Assembly (NCBI GenBank): GCA_934426825.1
Contig: CAKRYI010000019.1
Span: forward strand, 1-50,615
DNA: 50,615 bases
Source of the DNA: an uncultured Acetatifactor sp.
Lineage (GTDB): Bacteria; Bacillota; Clostridia; Lachnospirales; Lachnospiraceae
Direction: 5' to 3'
Part shown: positions 26,230 through 34,033 of the stretch, one piece after another
Layout of the letters: every line of letters starts with the position of its first letter
Numbering within the stretch: position 1 is the stretch's first letter
Notes under the pieces: generated by a model
What the model was told of the DNA's origin: nothing
Seen by the model: only the letters and a program-made list of their open reading frames with translations
Databases searched by the model: none
Made by a program: the position numbers and the translations under genes

Positions 26230-27119
26230 ACGGAATTATTGTCATCCGAAAGGAAGCAGGTTATACGTCCCACGATGTGGTGGCAAAAATGCGCGGAATC
26301 TGTAAGCAGAAAAAGATAGGGCACACGGGGACGCTTGATCCACAGGCAACCGGTGTGCTTCCGGTATGTCTCGGAAGCGGGACGAAACTTTGCGATATGC
26401 TCACGGATAAAGATAAGGAGTATGTGGCGGAGCTTCGGCTGGGCGTGGAGACAGACACACAGGATATGACCGGGAAGGTGCTTCGGGAGGCGGAAGTAAC
26501 CGCCACGGAAGAACAGGTCAGGGAGGCGGTTTTGCAGTTTCAGGGCGATTATGACCAGGTGCCGCCCATGTATTCTGCCCTGAAGGTGGACGGAAAGAAA
26601 TTGTACGAGCTGGCGAGAGCCGGCAAGGAAGTGGAGCGCAAGCCGCGAAGAGTGCAGATTTTGGGAATTGAAATTCTGGAAATGAAGCTGCCAGTGGTAA
26701 AAATGCGGGTTCATTGTTCCAAAGGTACTTATATCCGAACTCTTTGTGCAGACATCGGAAGCCGGTTAGGCTGCGGCGGGGCAATGCAGAGCCTTGTGCG
26801 TACCAAAGTGGGACAATTTACGTTGGAGAAAGCCGTAACCTTGCAGCAACTGGAGGCTATCCGGGATGAGGGAAAACTGGAATCTGTTCTGTATCCGGTG
26901 GACAGCGCATTTTCAGGCTGCCCGGCACTTACCGTCAGCGGGACTTTTGAGAAACTGGTGAATAACGGAAATCCGATTTTGCCGGAGCATACGGTGGAAA
27001 AGAAGGTATGTGCTGAGGGAGAATGGGTGAGGATTTACCGGGAGGATAAGAGCTTTGTGGGCGTGTATGCGTATGACGAGGGGAAAGAACGGTATCAGCC
27101 GGTTAAGATGTTTTTGTAG
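26223..27119 (+). CDS. truB: tRNA pseudouridine-55 synthase TruB
   Basis: Makes the pseudouridine of the T-loop in tRNAs. It is 298 aa. The catalytic Asp lies in GHTGTLDPQATGVLPVCLG (about residues 32-50). Other marks are KEYVAELRLGVETDTQD, QVPPMYSALKVDGKKLYELA and CSKGTYIRTLCADIG. It begins inside the end of the previous gene. Downstream, the expected ribF is displaced by more than 500 bases of repeats. Confidence 0.97.
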   Translation: MLNGIIVIRKEAGYTSHDVVAKMRGICKQKKIGHTGTLDPQATGVLPVCLGSGTKLCDMLTDKDKEYVAELRLGVETDTQDMTGKVLREAEVTATEEQVREAVLQFQGDYDQVPPMYSALKVDGKKLYELARAGKEVERKPRRVQILGIEILEMKLPVVKMRVHCSKGTYIRTLCADIGSRLGCGGAMQSLVRTKVGQFTLEKAVTLQQLEAIRDEGKLESVLYPVDSAFSGCPALTVSGTFEKLVNNGNPILPEHTVEKKVCAEGEWVRIYREDKSFVGVYAYDEGKERYQPVKMFL

Positions 27120-27149
27120 ATGCAAGTTTTGAAAACGGTGGTTATAGGG

Positions 27150-27252
27150 GCGGAGACAAATATTTCCACTCAGTTACGCTATCGCTCCGTAAAAAACGCA
27201 GCGGTACGTTTTGCCGGCGTTTTAAGAACTTCGTTGGAAATATTCGCTCCGC
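27150..27252. repeat. Foldback element copy A (103 bp, imperfect terminal inverted repeats)
   Basis: The ends form a roughly 26-base inverted repeat: GCGGAGACAAATATTTCCA at the left and TGGAAATATTCGCTCCGC at the right. Inside, AAAACGC and GCGTTTT can pair as a second stem. The element could fold almost completely. It encodes nothing and resembles a MITE or interspersed palindromic element. The 40-50 bases to its right are also repeated after copy B. Confidence 0.75.
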
Positions 27253-27323
27253 ATCAAAACGGAGCAATTTTCGAGATGCAAGTGTAACGTAGGGTTTGGA
27301 TGGAAAATTGTGGACAAGTGGTT

Positions 27324-27463
27324 GCGGAGACAAATATTTCCACTCAGTTACGCTCTCGCTCCGTAAAAAACGCAGCGGCACATACAGATTTTCGTTCGCT
27401 GTCACTCCGAAAATCTTAATGCCGGCGTTTTTTAAGGAACTTCGTTGGAAATATTCGCTCCGC
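27324..27463. repeat. Foldback element copy B (140 bp) with a nested hairpin
   Basis: It has the same terminal inverted repeats as copy A and begins 174 bases later. It differs mainly by an insert of about 40 bases that forms its own hairpin (AGATTTTCG / CGAAAATCT, 9 bp), suggesting one palindrome inserted in, or lost from, another. The right flank (CATCAAAAACGG, ATTTTCGG, AATGTAGGG) matches that of copy A. Confidence 0.75.
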
Positions 27464-27570
27464 ATCAAAAACGGTGCGATTTTCGGAAACGGAATGTAGG
27501 GTAGAGTAGAGTTCTGCGGAACTGCAAAGGAATTTACATTGTTAGAAATATTGGTTTACATTGAAAATTG

Positions 27571-27635
27571 ATGCACATCAGGAAGGTGCAATTTCGGAAA
27601 TGGAATGTAGTGTGGAGTTAGGATGGAAAGAGTGG
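27571..27635. repeat. Degenerate third copy of the repeat flank
   Basis: CATCAGGAAGGTGCAATTTC, then GGAAATGGAATGTAG and GGATGGAAA, mirror the right flanks of copies A and B but without the foldback part. It reaches to just before the ribF start. The whole 27120-27643 interval holds no gene. Confidence 0.5.
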
Positions 27636-27643
27636 TAATTTAG

Positions 27644-28555
27644 TTGGAGATTATAGTTGGCACGACACAATTTTATCTGGAAAAAGAGACTGCCGTAGCC
27701 ATTGGCAAATTTGACGGGGTGCATATCGGGCACCGCAGGCTGTTGGAGGAGATTCTGGCGCAGAAAAAGAACGGACTGAAATCCTGCGTTTTTACGTTTG
27801 ACCCGCCGCCCTCCGTGCTGTTTGGAGATTCGGACGGAAAAGAACTGACAACCAGAGAGGAAAAAAGAGAGATATTTGAGAGAATGGGAATCGATATTCT
27901 CATTGAATTTCCCCTCACGTTGGAAACGGCTGCCATGCCGCCGCAGAATTTTGCCCGTGAAATTCTGGCAAAACAGATGAACGCAAGATTCATTGCTGCC
28001 GGAACGGATTTGTCTTTCGGGGCAAAGGGCGCCGGAAATGCGGCGTTACTCCGCAAATTGGGACCGGAGCTTGGCTTTGAGGTGAAAACCATAGAAAAGG
28101 TCTGCATACAGGGTGAGGAAGTAAACTCCACCGCCATACGAAAATTGGTGACAGAGGGAAAAATGTCCCAGGCGGAAGAATATCTCGGAGCGCCCTATAC
28201 GATTACGGGAACGGTGGTTCATGGCAATCAGATAGGGAGAACCCTGGGATTTCCCACGGTGAACCTGCTTCCTGAGAGCAATAAATTGCTGCCGCCCAAT
28301 GGTGTTTATTATTCCGGGGTTCTTTTTCAGGGAAAGAAATACCGTGCCATCAGCAATGTGGGATACAAGCCGACGGTGACAAAAGAACATGTCATGGGTG
28401 TGGAGTCCTATCTGTATGATTTTGAGGATGACATATACGGAGAAGAGATAGAAGTCTATCTGTATGAATTTAAAAGACCGGAGCAGCAGTTCGCCGGATT
28501 GGAAAGTTTAAAGGAACAACTGCAAAGGGATATAAGAGAAGGAGCGGACTGGTAA
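27644..28555 (+). CDS. ribF: Bifunctional riboflavin kinase / FAD synthetase RibF
   Basis: Converts riboflavin to FMN and FMN to FAD. It is 303 aa. The N-terminal nucleotidyltransferase domain (1-180) has IGKFDGVHIGHRRLL and later VNSTAIRKLVTEG. The C-terminal kinase domain (183-303) has GRTLGFPTVNL, PPNGVYYSG and NVGYKPTV. The start seems to be TTG 27644. An in-frame ATG at 27623 runs into a TAG after six codons, and no other upstream in-frame start exists. The ribosome site is poor, perhaps because the repeats replaced the native leader. It would normally be cotranscribed with truB. Confidence 0.94.
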   Translation: MEIIVGTTQFYLEKETAVAIGKFDGVHIGHRRLLEEILAQKKNGLKSCVFTFDPPPSVLFGDSDGKELTTREEKREIFERMGIDILIEFPLTLETAAMPPQNFAREILAKQMNARFIAAGTDLSFGAKGAGNAALLRKLGPELGFEVKTIEKVCIQGEEVNSTAIRKLVTEGKMSQAEEYLGAPYTITGTVVHGNQIGRTLGFPTVNLLPESNKLLPPNGVYYSGVLFQGKKYRAISNVGYKPTVTKEHVMGVESYLYDFEDDIYGEEIEVYLYEFKRPEQQFAGLESLKEQLQRDIREGADW

Positions 28556-28597
28556 AGGAATATCAGAACGCTTCTTTTCTTTTTGAAAAGAATGTGA

Positions 28598-28603
28598 TAG
28601 AAT
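28598..28603 (+). promoter_or_regulatory. Extended -10 promoter of the GH30 operon
   Basis: TAGAAT at 28598-28603 is preceded by TGA (extended -10). The -35 region TTTTCT (28575-28580, 17-base spacing) is weak and lies in an AT-rich inverted repeat (TTCTTTTC / GAAAAGAA, 28572-28592). Weak -35 plus operator fits a regulated promoter. Confidence 0.45.
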
Positions 28604-28613
28604 GAATTTAATT

Positions 28614-28629
28614 ATAAAAACGTTTTTAT
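28614..28629 (+). promoter_or_regulatory. LacI-type palindromic operator before GH30
   Basis: ATAAAAACGTTTTTAT is a perfect 16-base palindrome centred on CG, 10 bases after the -10 box and just before the ribosome site. Both features are usual for LacI-family repressor sites. It differs in the flanks from the operator at 513-527, so a different repressor, encoded elsewhere, is likely. Confidence 0.6.
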
Positions 28630-28648
28630 GAAAGGAGAGAAGGTATTT

Positions 28649-30031
28649 ATGGGAAAAAACGTGAGAATGATTGAGACGCACATAAAGTCCGGCAGATTTC
28701 TTGCGGAAACACAGGGGTTATGTTTTCGTGAGGACAAACCCGGACCTGATGGGCAGGAGGACAGAATCATCAATGTCTATGACGAGGTGCAGTATCAGGA
28801 AATTCTGGGATTCGGCGGAGCTTTTACGGAGGCAACGGCGCTCAACTTAAGCCGTATCAGCGAAGAATTGCGGGAAAAGGTGATGGAACTTTATTTTGAT
28901 GCGGAAAAGGGAATCGGCTATAACTTTTGCCGCTCCACCATCAACAGTTGCGATTTCTCGGAAGATTTTTATACCTATGATGACGTGGAAAATGATTTTG
29001 AATTGAAACACTTTACGATTGCCCATGACAGGCAGGCGATTATCCCGGCAATCCGGGAGGCAATGAAAATATCGGAAGAAATGCTTCTGTATTCCAGTCC
29101 GTGGAGTCCGCCCGCGTGGATGAAAACCAACGGAAAGATGTCCAAGGGTGGAAAGTTAAAGGAAGAGTGCCGTCAGGTCTGGGCGGATTATATTGCCAGG
29201 TTTTTGAAAGAGTATGAGAAAGAGGGCATCCCTGTCTGGGGAGTCACGGTGCAGAACGAGGCGAAGGCGGAGCAGGGCTGGGAGTCCTGCCATTATTCCG
29301 CAGGGGATGAGAGAGATTTCGTGACGGGGTATTTAAAACCGGCACTGGAAAGAAACGGAGTGGGAGACCGGAAAATCTTTTTCTGGGACCATAATAAGGA
29401 GAGACTGGTGGAGCGTGCGCAGGAAACGCTTTGCAGCAGACATGCCAGGGACTGTTTTGACGGAGCGGCGATTCACTGGTATTCCGGAGACCATTTTGGC
29501 GCACTGGAAGTTTTTCACAGACTTTATCCGGAAAAATATATCATTGCCTCGGAGCAGTGCACGGGAAAGGGAAAGACCCCGGAGCAGTCCGGTGAGAGAT
29601 ACGCCCACGACATTATCGGTGATTTAAATAACTGGGCAAATGCGTGGGTGGACTGGAACATGTTTTTGGACGAGGACGGCGGCCCGGACCATTGGAAGGA
29701 TGAACAGAAGGCAAGCGGTTGGTCCGAAGAGAAGATATGGGTGGGAGAATCCCCCATTGTCTACGACAGAACACGACAGGAACTGGATATTCGTTCTTCC
29801 TATTATTACATGGGTCATTTCAGCAAATTTATCCGCCGGGGAGCAAAGAGAATCGGCTGCAGTTGTTTTGATGCGGAATTGGAAACCTGCGCTTTTCTGA
29901 ATAAGGACGGTTCCATTGTATGTGTGGTTTTAAACCGCACCGACAAGGACAAAAAGCTCAGTCTGCGTTTTCAAAAGCAGCTGGCGGACACGGAACTTAA
30001 GGGGCATAGTATCGCCACATTTCTCTTTTGA
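28649..30031 (+). CDS. GH30-family glycoside hydrolase (glucosylceramidase-like)
   Basis: The 460-aa retaining beta-glycosidase is close to GH30 subfamilies 1/3, whose members act as beta-glucosidase, beta-1,6-glucanase or glucosylceramidase. Marks are GFGGAFTEATALNL, STINSCDFSEDFYTYDD, WSPPAWMKTNGKM, acid/base Glu204 in VTVQNEAKAE and nucleophile Glu302 in IIASEQCTGKG. A C-terminal beta domain ends the protein. There is no signal peptide, so it works inside the cell on an imported oligoglucoside. ATG 28649 has GAGAAGG five bases upstream. It leads a four-gene operon with ThuA-like and two SDR genes. Confidence 0.9.
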   Translation: MGKNVRMIETHIKSGRFLAETQGLCFREDKPGPDGQEDRIINVYDEVQYQEILGFGGAFTEATALNLSRISEELREKVMELYFDAEKGIGYNFCRSTINSCDFSEDFYTYDDVENDFELKHFTIAHDRQAIIPAIREAMKISEEMLLYSSPWSPPAWMKTNGKMSKGGKLKEECRQVWADYIARFLKEYEKEGIPVWGVTVQNEAKAEQGWESCHYSAGDERDFVTGYLKPALERNGVGDRKIFFWDHNKERLVERAQETLCSRHARDCFDGAAIHWYSGDHFGALEVFHRLYPEKYIIASEQCTGKGKTPEQSGERYAHDIIGDLNNWANAWVDWNMFLDEDGGPDHWKDEQKASGWSEEKIWVGESPIVYDRTRQELDIRSSYYYMGHFSKFIRRGAKRIGCSCFDAELETCAFLNKDGSIVCVVLNRTDKDKKLSLRFQKQLADTELKGHSIATFLF

Positions 30032-30059
30032 GAAACAGTGTGCAGAGAGGCGGTAAAAT

Positions 30060-30722
30060 ATGAAGGTATTGGTATTGTGCGATGATGCGTGGCACCCGGC
30101 AGAGGTGATAAAGAGAGGATTACGGGACTTTGGGGACGGAGAGTTTCTATTTGATTTTGTATGTGACGCGAAGGACATTCTGACTCCTGAAATGATAAAA
30201 GAGTACCCGGTTATTATGAATTGCAAGGGAAATGCCCTGACATCGGGAAATCCGGCACCGTGGTTTGAGGAAGGGGTAACGGAGGTCAGAGTCCGGGAAC
30301 TGGAACAGTATGTGATGGAGGGCGGCGGATTTTTGTCCGTCCATGCGGGAAATACTGCCCGCAAAGAGGAGAAAAACGGGTATGTGGAATTTGTGGGAAA
30401 CAGTTTTGTGACCCACCCGCCAAGATGCGAGGTAGCCATAAAGGTGACGGCGGAACATCCGGTGACGCAGGGAGTGGAGGATTTTACCATCCGGGACGAG
30501 CACTATCAGCTTGCGGATATTGCAAAGGATGCGGAAATTTTGCTGCAATCCGTTTCCACCGCGGGGGGAACGCAGATAGCCGGGTATGTGCGGAAAATGG
30601 GAAACGGCAGAATCTGCGCACTTACCCCCGGTCACATTTTAGCGGTATGGCAGAATGAAATGTTTCGGAAGTTGCTCAAAAATGCTCTTTGGTGGTGTGC
30701 AGCCGAAGAGCCGAAAACATAA
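30060..30722 (+). CDS. ThuA-like (trehalose-utilisation type) protein
   Basis: A class I glutamine-amidotransferase-like fold of the ThuA family, 220 aa. Features seen are MKVLVLCDDAWHPAEV at the start, GGGFLSVHAGNTARK (about residues 89-103), HPPRCEVAIKV with EHPVTQGVEDF, and GRICALTPGHILAVWQN near the end. ThuA proteins accompany sugar uptake and oxidation gene sets, but their reaction is not well defined. It lies 28 bases after GH30 and 13 before the SDR gene, with GAGAGG as ribosome site. Confidence 0.85.
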   Translation: MKVLVLCDDAWHPAEVIKRGLRDFGDGEFLFDFVCDAKDILTPEMIKEYPVIMNCKGNALTSGNPAPWFEEGVTEVRVRELEQYVMEGGGFLSVHAGNTARKEEKNGYVEFVGNSFVTHPPRCEVAIKVTAEHPVTQGVEDFTIRDEHYQLADIAKDAEILLQSVSTAGGTQIAGYVRKMGNGRICALTPGHILAVWQNEMFRKLLKNALWWCAAEEPKT

Positions 30723-30735
30723 GGAGGGTGTATAA

Positions 30736-31428
30736 ATGCAGACGGTATTTGTTACAGGGGCGGACAGAGGAATCGGTCTGGCACTCTGCAAATATTTTCT
30801 CGGAGGGGGATGGAAGGTTTTTGCCGGACAGTATATGACGCACTGGAAGGAGTTAGAAGCGTTAAAGTACCGTTACCCGGACAGACTGCACCTGATACCT
30901 TTGGATATTTCCAGTACGGAATCCATCAGCGAAGCGGCGCAGCTTGTAAAGAAAAAGACGGATACACTGGATATGCTGGTGAACTGTGCCGGTATTGCGG
31001 GATTCGAGGATACACCGGATCAAATCAGACACATTTTTCGGGTAAATACGTTGGGGACCATGTGTACGGTGGAATATTTTCTGCCGTTGATGGAGCGGGG
31101 AATGAGGCGGCTCTGTTTTGTATCATCCGAGGCGGGGAGCATTTCCGTTGCCCACCGCACGGGTGTTTACGGCTACGGCATGTCGAAATCCTCCCTGAAT
31201 ATGGCGGTTCGCATGATGTTTAACCAGTTGCAGCCAAAGGGTTATACTTTCCGCCTGTACCATCCCGGCTGGGTGCGCTCCTATATGCTGGGGGAGGAAA
31301 AGGCAACGGTTGGAAAGTATGAACCGGAGGAGGCGGCACAGGTGGCGTATGAATCCTTTGTGGAAGACAGGGAATGTGAGGACGTGCTCGTTATGACGGA
31401 CATACAGCGGGAAATGTGGCCCTTTTAA
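30736..31428 (+). CDS. Short-chain dehydrogenase/reductase
   Basis: NAD(P)-dependent oxidoreductase of 230 aa with all classical SDR marks: cofactor motif TGADRGIGLA (about residues 7-16), NCAGIAG (about 83-89), catalytic Ser in FVSSEAGS and the YGMSK (Tyr-x-x-x-Lys) pair near residue 149. The AAGGAGG site is clear. Its place in the GH30-ThuA operon suggests it oxidises or reduces a sugar or glycoside. The substrate is unknown. Confidence 0.9.
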   Translation: MQTVFVTGADRGIGLALCKYFLGGGWKVFAGQYMTHWKELEALKYRYPDRLHLIPLDISSTESISEAAQLVKKKTDTLDMLVNCAGIAGFEDTPDQIRHIFRVNTLGTMCTVEYFLPLMERGMRRLCFVSSEAGSISVAHRTGVYGYGMSKSSLNMAVRMMFNQLQPKGYTFRLYHPGWVRSYMLGEEKATVGKYEPEEAAQVAYESFVEDRECEDVLVMTDIQREMWPF

Positions 31429-31448
31429 ATTCAGGGATGGAGGCAGAT

Positions 31449-32129
31449 ATGACAAAAAAGTATGTGGTTCTGTTTTCGGAAGCGGTAAGCAAAACTGCGG
31501 AAAGCACGGCACGGGCACTGGCGCAGTCGGCAAATCATGTCGTCTATGTGCTGCACCGTGACGGAGAAAAGCAGATAGCGGATTCTTTTGTCCGGACATT
31601 GGAAATAAAAGAGCGCAGGCAGGAGATGCTAAAGGAAGCAATGCAGTGTATCAGGAGAGAACAGGGAAAAATTGATATGCTTGTATTGTCGGCGGGAAGG
31701 CATTGTGTCTGTGACGGCAAAATTACGGAGCGGCATGATTATGAAAAGCTGATGGACGTACTGGATGAAAACGTAATCGGAACGCTGGAGGTGGTAAAGT
31801 CTGCCACAGACCTGCTTCGTGGGGGCGAAGGAAAACGGATTGCACTTCTCACGGAGAGGGATTCCGGTATCAATCTGACACGCAGGGAAAGTGATTATGG
31901 GTATTTTATGTCGCTGGCGGCTCTGAATATGATGGAAAAGGTATTGTTCAATACGTTCCGCCCGGAAGGATTTACATTCCGGTGCTATGCCGCAGACGGT
32001 ATCGGGGGCATGTCCCCGGAAAGTTATCTGTTAAGCAATCTGTGCGACGACCCGGAGGATGCCTACATTCATTCGGATGAAAACCGGATTGTGATGCGGA
32101 ACCGGAAATTGTGTGAACTTCCGTGGTAG
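31449..32129 (+). CDS. SDR-like protein lacking cofactor and catalytic motifs
   Basis: The 226-aa protein has the same size and order of segments as the SDR before it, e.g. MLVLSAGRHCVCDG where that one has NCAGIAG, SDYGYFMSLAALNMMEKVLF where that one has YGMSKSSLNMAVRMMF, and GFTFRCYAADGIGG near the end. However, the Gly-rich nucleotide motif is replaced by SEAVSKTAESTA and the catalytic Lys of Tyr-x-x-x-Lys is Leu. It is thus probably a non-catalytic partner or regulator formed by duplication. ATG 31449 has GGAGG upstream. Confidence 0.75.
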   Translation: MTKKYVVLFSEAVSKTAESTARALAQSANHVVYVLHRDGEKQIADSFVRTLEIKERRQEMLKEAMQCIRREQGKIDMLVLSAGRHCVCDGKITERHDYEKLMDVLDENVIGTLEVVKSATDLLRGGEGKRIALLTERDSGINLTRRESDYGYFMSLAALNMMEKVLFNTFRPEGFTFRCYAADGIGGMSPESYLLSNLCDDPEDAYIHSDENRIVMRNRKLCELPW

Positions 32130-32180
32130 CCGCAACAGGGGGAATTTGAAAAATTTTATAGAATTTGAACAAAAACGGTC

Positions 32181-32209
32181 TTGTATCTTTTATTTTTTTC
32201 CCGTACAAT
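32181..32209 (+). promoter_or_regulatory. sigmaA promoter of the Na/Pi cotransporter gene
   Basis: TTGTAT (32181-32186), 17 bases, TACAAT (32204-32209). Start near 32216. Confidence 0.65.
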
Positions 32210-32253
32210 AAATCTGTATGTCCACAGATTGAATGAAGGCAAAGGAAAGAATT

Positions 32254-33885
32254 ATGAATATCAGCATTATCTTGACAATGGCAGGAGGTCTCGGACTGTT
32301 CCTGTTTGGTATGCAGTTGATGAGTCAGTCCATCGAGAAGGTTGCGGGAGCAAAGCTCCGTCACATTCTTGAAATTTTTACAACCAACCGCTTTATGGGT
32401 ATGATTGTCGGTATTGTATTTACCGGAATTATTCAGTCATCCTCCGCATGTACTGCGATGGTGGTAAGTTTCGTAAATGCGGGACTTATGAATCTTTCAC
32501 AGGCGGCAGGCGTGATTTTCGGTGCCAATATCGGTACAACCATTACCTCACAGCTGGTTTCCTTTAATTTATCGGAAGTTGCACCGGTCATTCTGCTCAC
32601 GGGTGTGCTTGTGGCGATGTTCAGCGGAAAGCAGAATATCAAGCAGATAGCCGAGATTATTATCGGATTCGGTATTTTGTTCCTCGGACTCCAGACAATG
32701 TCCGGCGCCATGGCGGGAATGCGTGATGAGCCGAGAATCGTAAATATGCTTGCCTCTCTGACCAATCCGTTTTTGGCTACTTTGATGGGAATGGTTCTGA
32801 CTTCTGTTATTCAGAGTTCTTCCGTTACGGTCAGCATTGTGCTTTTGATGGCAAATCAGGGATTGCTGGGACTTCCCATTTGCCTCTATATTATTCTGGG
32901 ATGCAATATCGGTGCCTGCACGACGGCGCTTTTAGCCTCCCTTTCCGGAAAAAAGGATGCAAAGCGTGCGGCACTCATCCATTTCTGGTTCAATGTGATC
33001 GGTACGGTCATTATCTATATTGTTTTGATGCTTGGCATGGATACGGTGATTCGTCTGATTCAGTCCATTTCTGCGGATAACGGACGTTTCGTGGCGAATG
33101 CCCACACCATTATCAAGATTTTCCAGGTAATTGTACTGTTCCCGTTTTCCGGTCTGATTGTGAAACTGTCCTGCCTGTGCGTTCCGGGTGAGGATAAGAA
33201 AATCAGCTATCGTGAGAGCTATCAGTTAAAATATATCGGTGAAAAAGTGGTATTCAATCCGGCTACGGCAGTGGTTGAGGTGGTAAAGGAGCTGGAGCGT
33301 ATGGCGGCGCTTGCCAATGAAAACTTAAACCGCGCCATGAATGCCCTGATTACATTGGATGAGGACGATATAACGGAAGTGTACGAGGTGGAGAAAAATA
33401 TAAACTTCTTGAACCATGCTATCACGGACTATCTGGTAAAAATCAACCAGAGTACCCTTCCTATCGAAGATTTGAAGAGTATCGGCGCTCTTTTCCATGT
33501 GGTGAATGATATTGAGAGAATCGGCGACCATGCGGAAAATGTGGCGGATGCGGCAAAACAGCGCAAAGAAGAGGGAATTTCCATCAGCAAGGAAGCACAG
33601 CGGGAACTGGGCGAAATGCTGGATATGGTAAATACCATTATTCAGTATGCCATTGAAATGTTCGTGGACAGTGACGAAAGCCATATGAAGGAAATCGAAA
33701 CACTGGAGGACCGTGTGGATTCCAAGGAAAAGGAGTTGCAGCGTAAGCATGTGGAGCGTCTGACCAGAGGAGAATGCACACCGGAGGCAGGTATGATTTT
33801 CTCCGACATTGTTTCCGGGCTGGAGAGAGTGGCAGACCATGCCACCAACATTGCCTTTGCCATTACCTCGGAAGAAGAGGAATAG
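32254..33885 (+). CDS. Na+/phosphate cotransporter with PhoU-like domain (NptA/PNaS family)
   Basis: Imports phosphate with sodium, or keeps phosphate balance. It is 543 aa. The membrane part (1-310) holds two inverted repeats with the QSSSA/QSSS signatures: GIIQSSSACTAMVVSFVNAG (about residues 54-73) and SVIQSSSVTVSIVLLMANQG (about 187-206). GANIGTT and GCNIGACTTA follow them respectively. Residues 340-543 are a PhoU-like helical bundle (DIERIGDHAENVAD and GLERVADHATNIAF). ATG 32254 has AAAGGA upstream. A stand-alone operon seems likely. Confidence 0.93.
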   Translation: MNISIILTMAGGLGLFLFGMQLMSQSIEKVAGAKLRHILEIFTTNRFMGMIVGIVFTGIIQSSSACTAMVVSFVNAGLMNLSQAAGVIFGANIGTTITSQLVSFNLSEVAPVILLTGVLVAMFSGKQNIKQIAEIIIGFGILFLGLQTMSGAMAGMRDEPRIVNMLASLTNPFLATLMGMVLTSVIQSSSVTVSIVLLMANQGLLGLPICLYIILGCNIGACTTALLASLSGKKDAKRAALIHFWFNVIGTVIIYIVLMLGMDTVIRLIQSISADNGRFVANAHTIIKIFQVIVLFPFSGLIVKLSCLCVPGEDKKISYRESYQLKYIGEKVVFNPATAVVEVVKELERMAALANENLNRAMNALITLDEDDITEVYEVEKNINFLNHAITDYLVKINQSTLPIEDLKSIGALFHVVNDIERIGDHAENVADAAKQRKEEGISISKEAQRELGEMLDMVNTIIQYAIEMFVDSDESHMKEIETLEDRVDSKEKELQRKHVERLTRGECTPEAGMIFSDIVSGLERVADHATNIAFAITSEEEE

Positions 33886-33950
33886 GCGGAAGAGCATTTT
33901 GGGGAACTGTGCGGAAAATTTTTACGCGGAAAATCAGGTTTCGGAAAAGG

Positions 33951-33979
33951 TTGACATCAGGCGGAAAGGTCTGTATAAT
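33951..33979 (+). promoter_or_regulatory. Perfect-consensus sigmaA promoter of the NlpC/P60 gene
   Basis: TTGACA (33951-33956), exactly 17 bases, TATAAT (33974-33979). It predicts strong constitutive expression of the wall hydrolase, starting near 33986. Confidence 0.93.
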
Positions 33980-34033
33980 TTGATTCATGTAACAAAATTG
34001 TAATAAAGTTGTAATGAATCGAAGGTGACTTAC

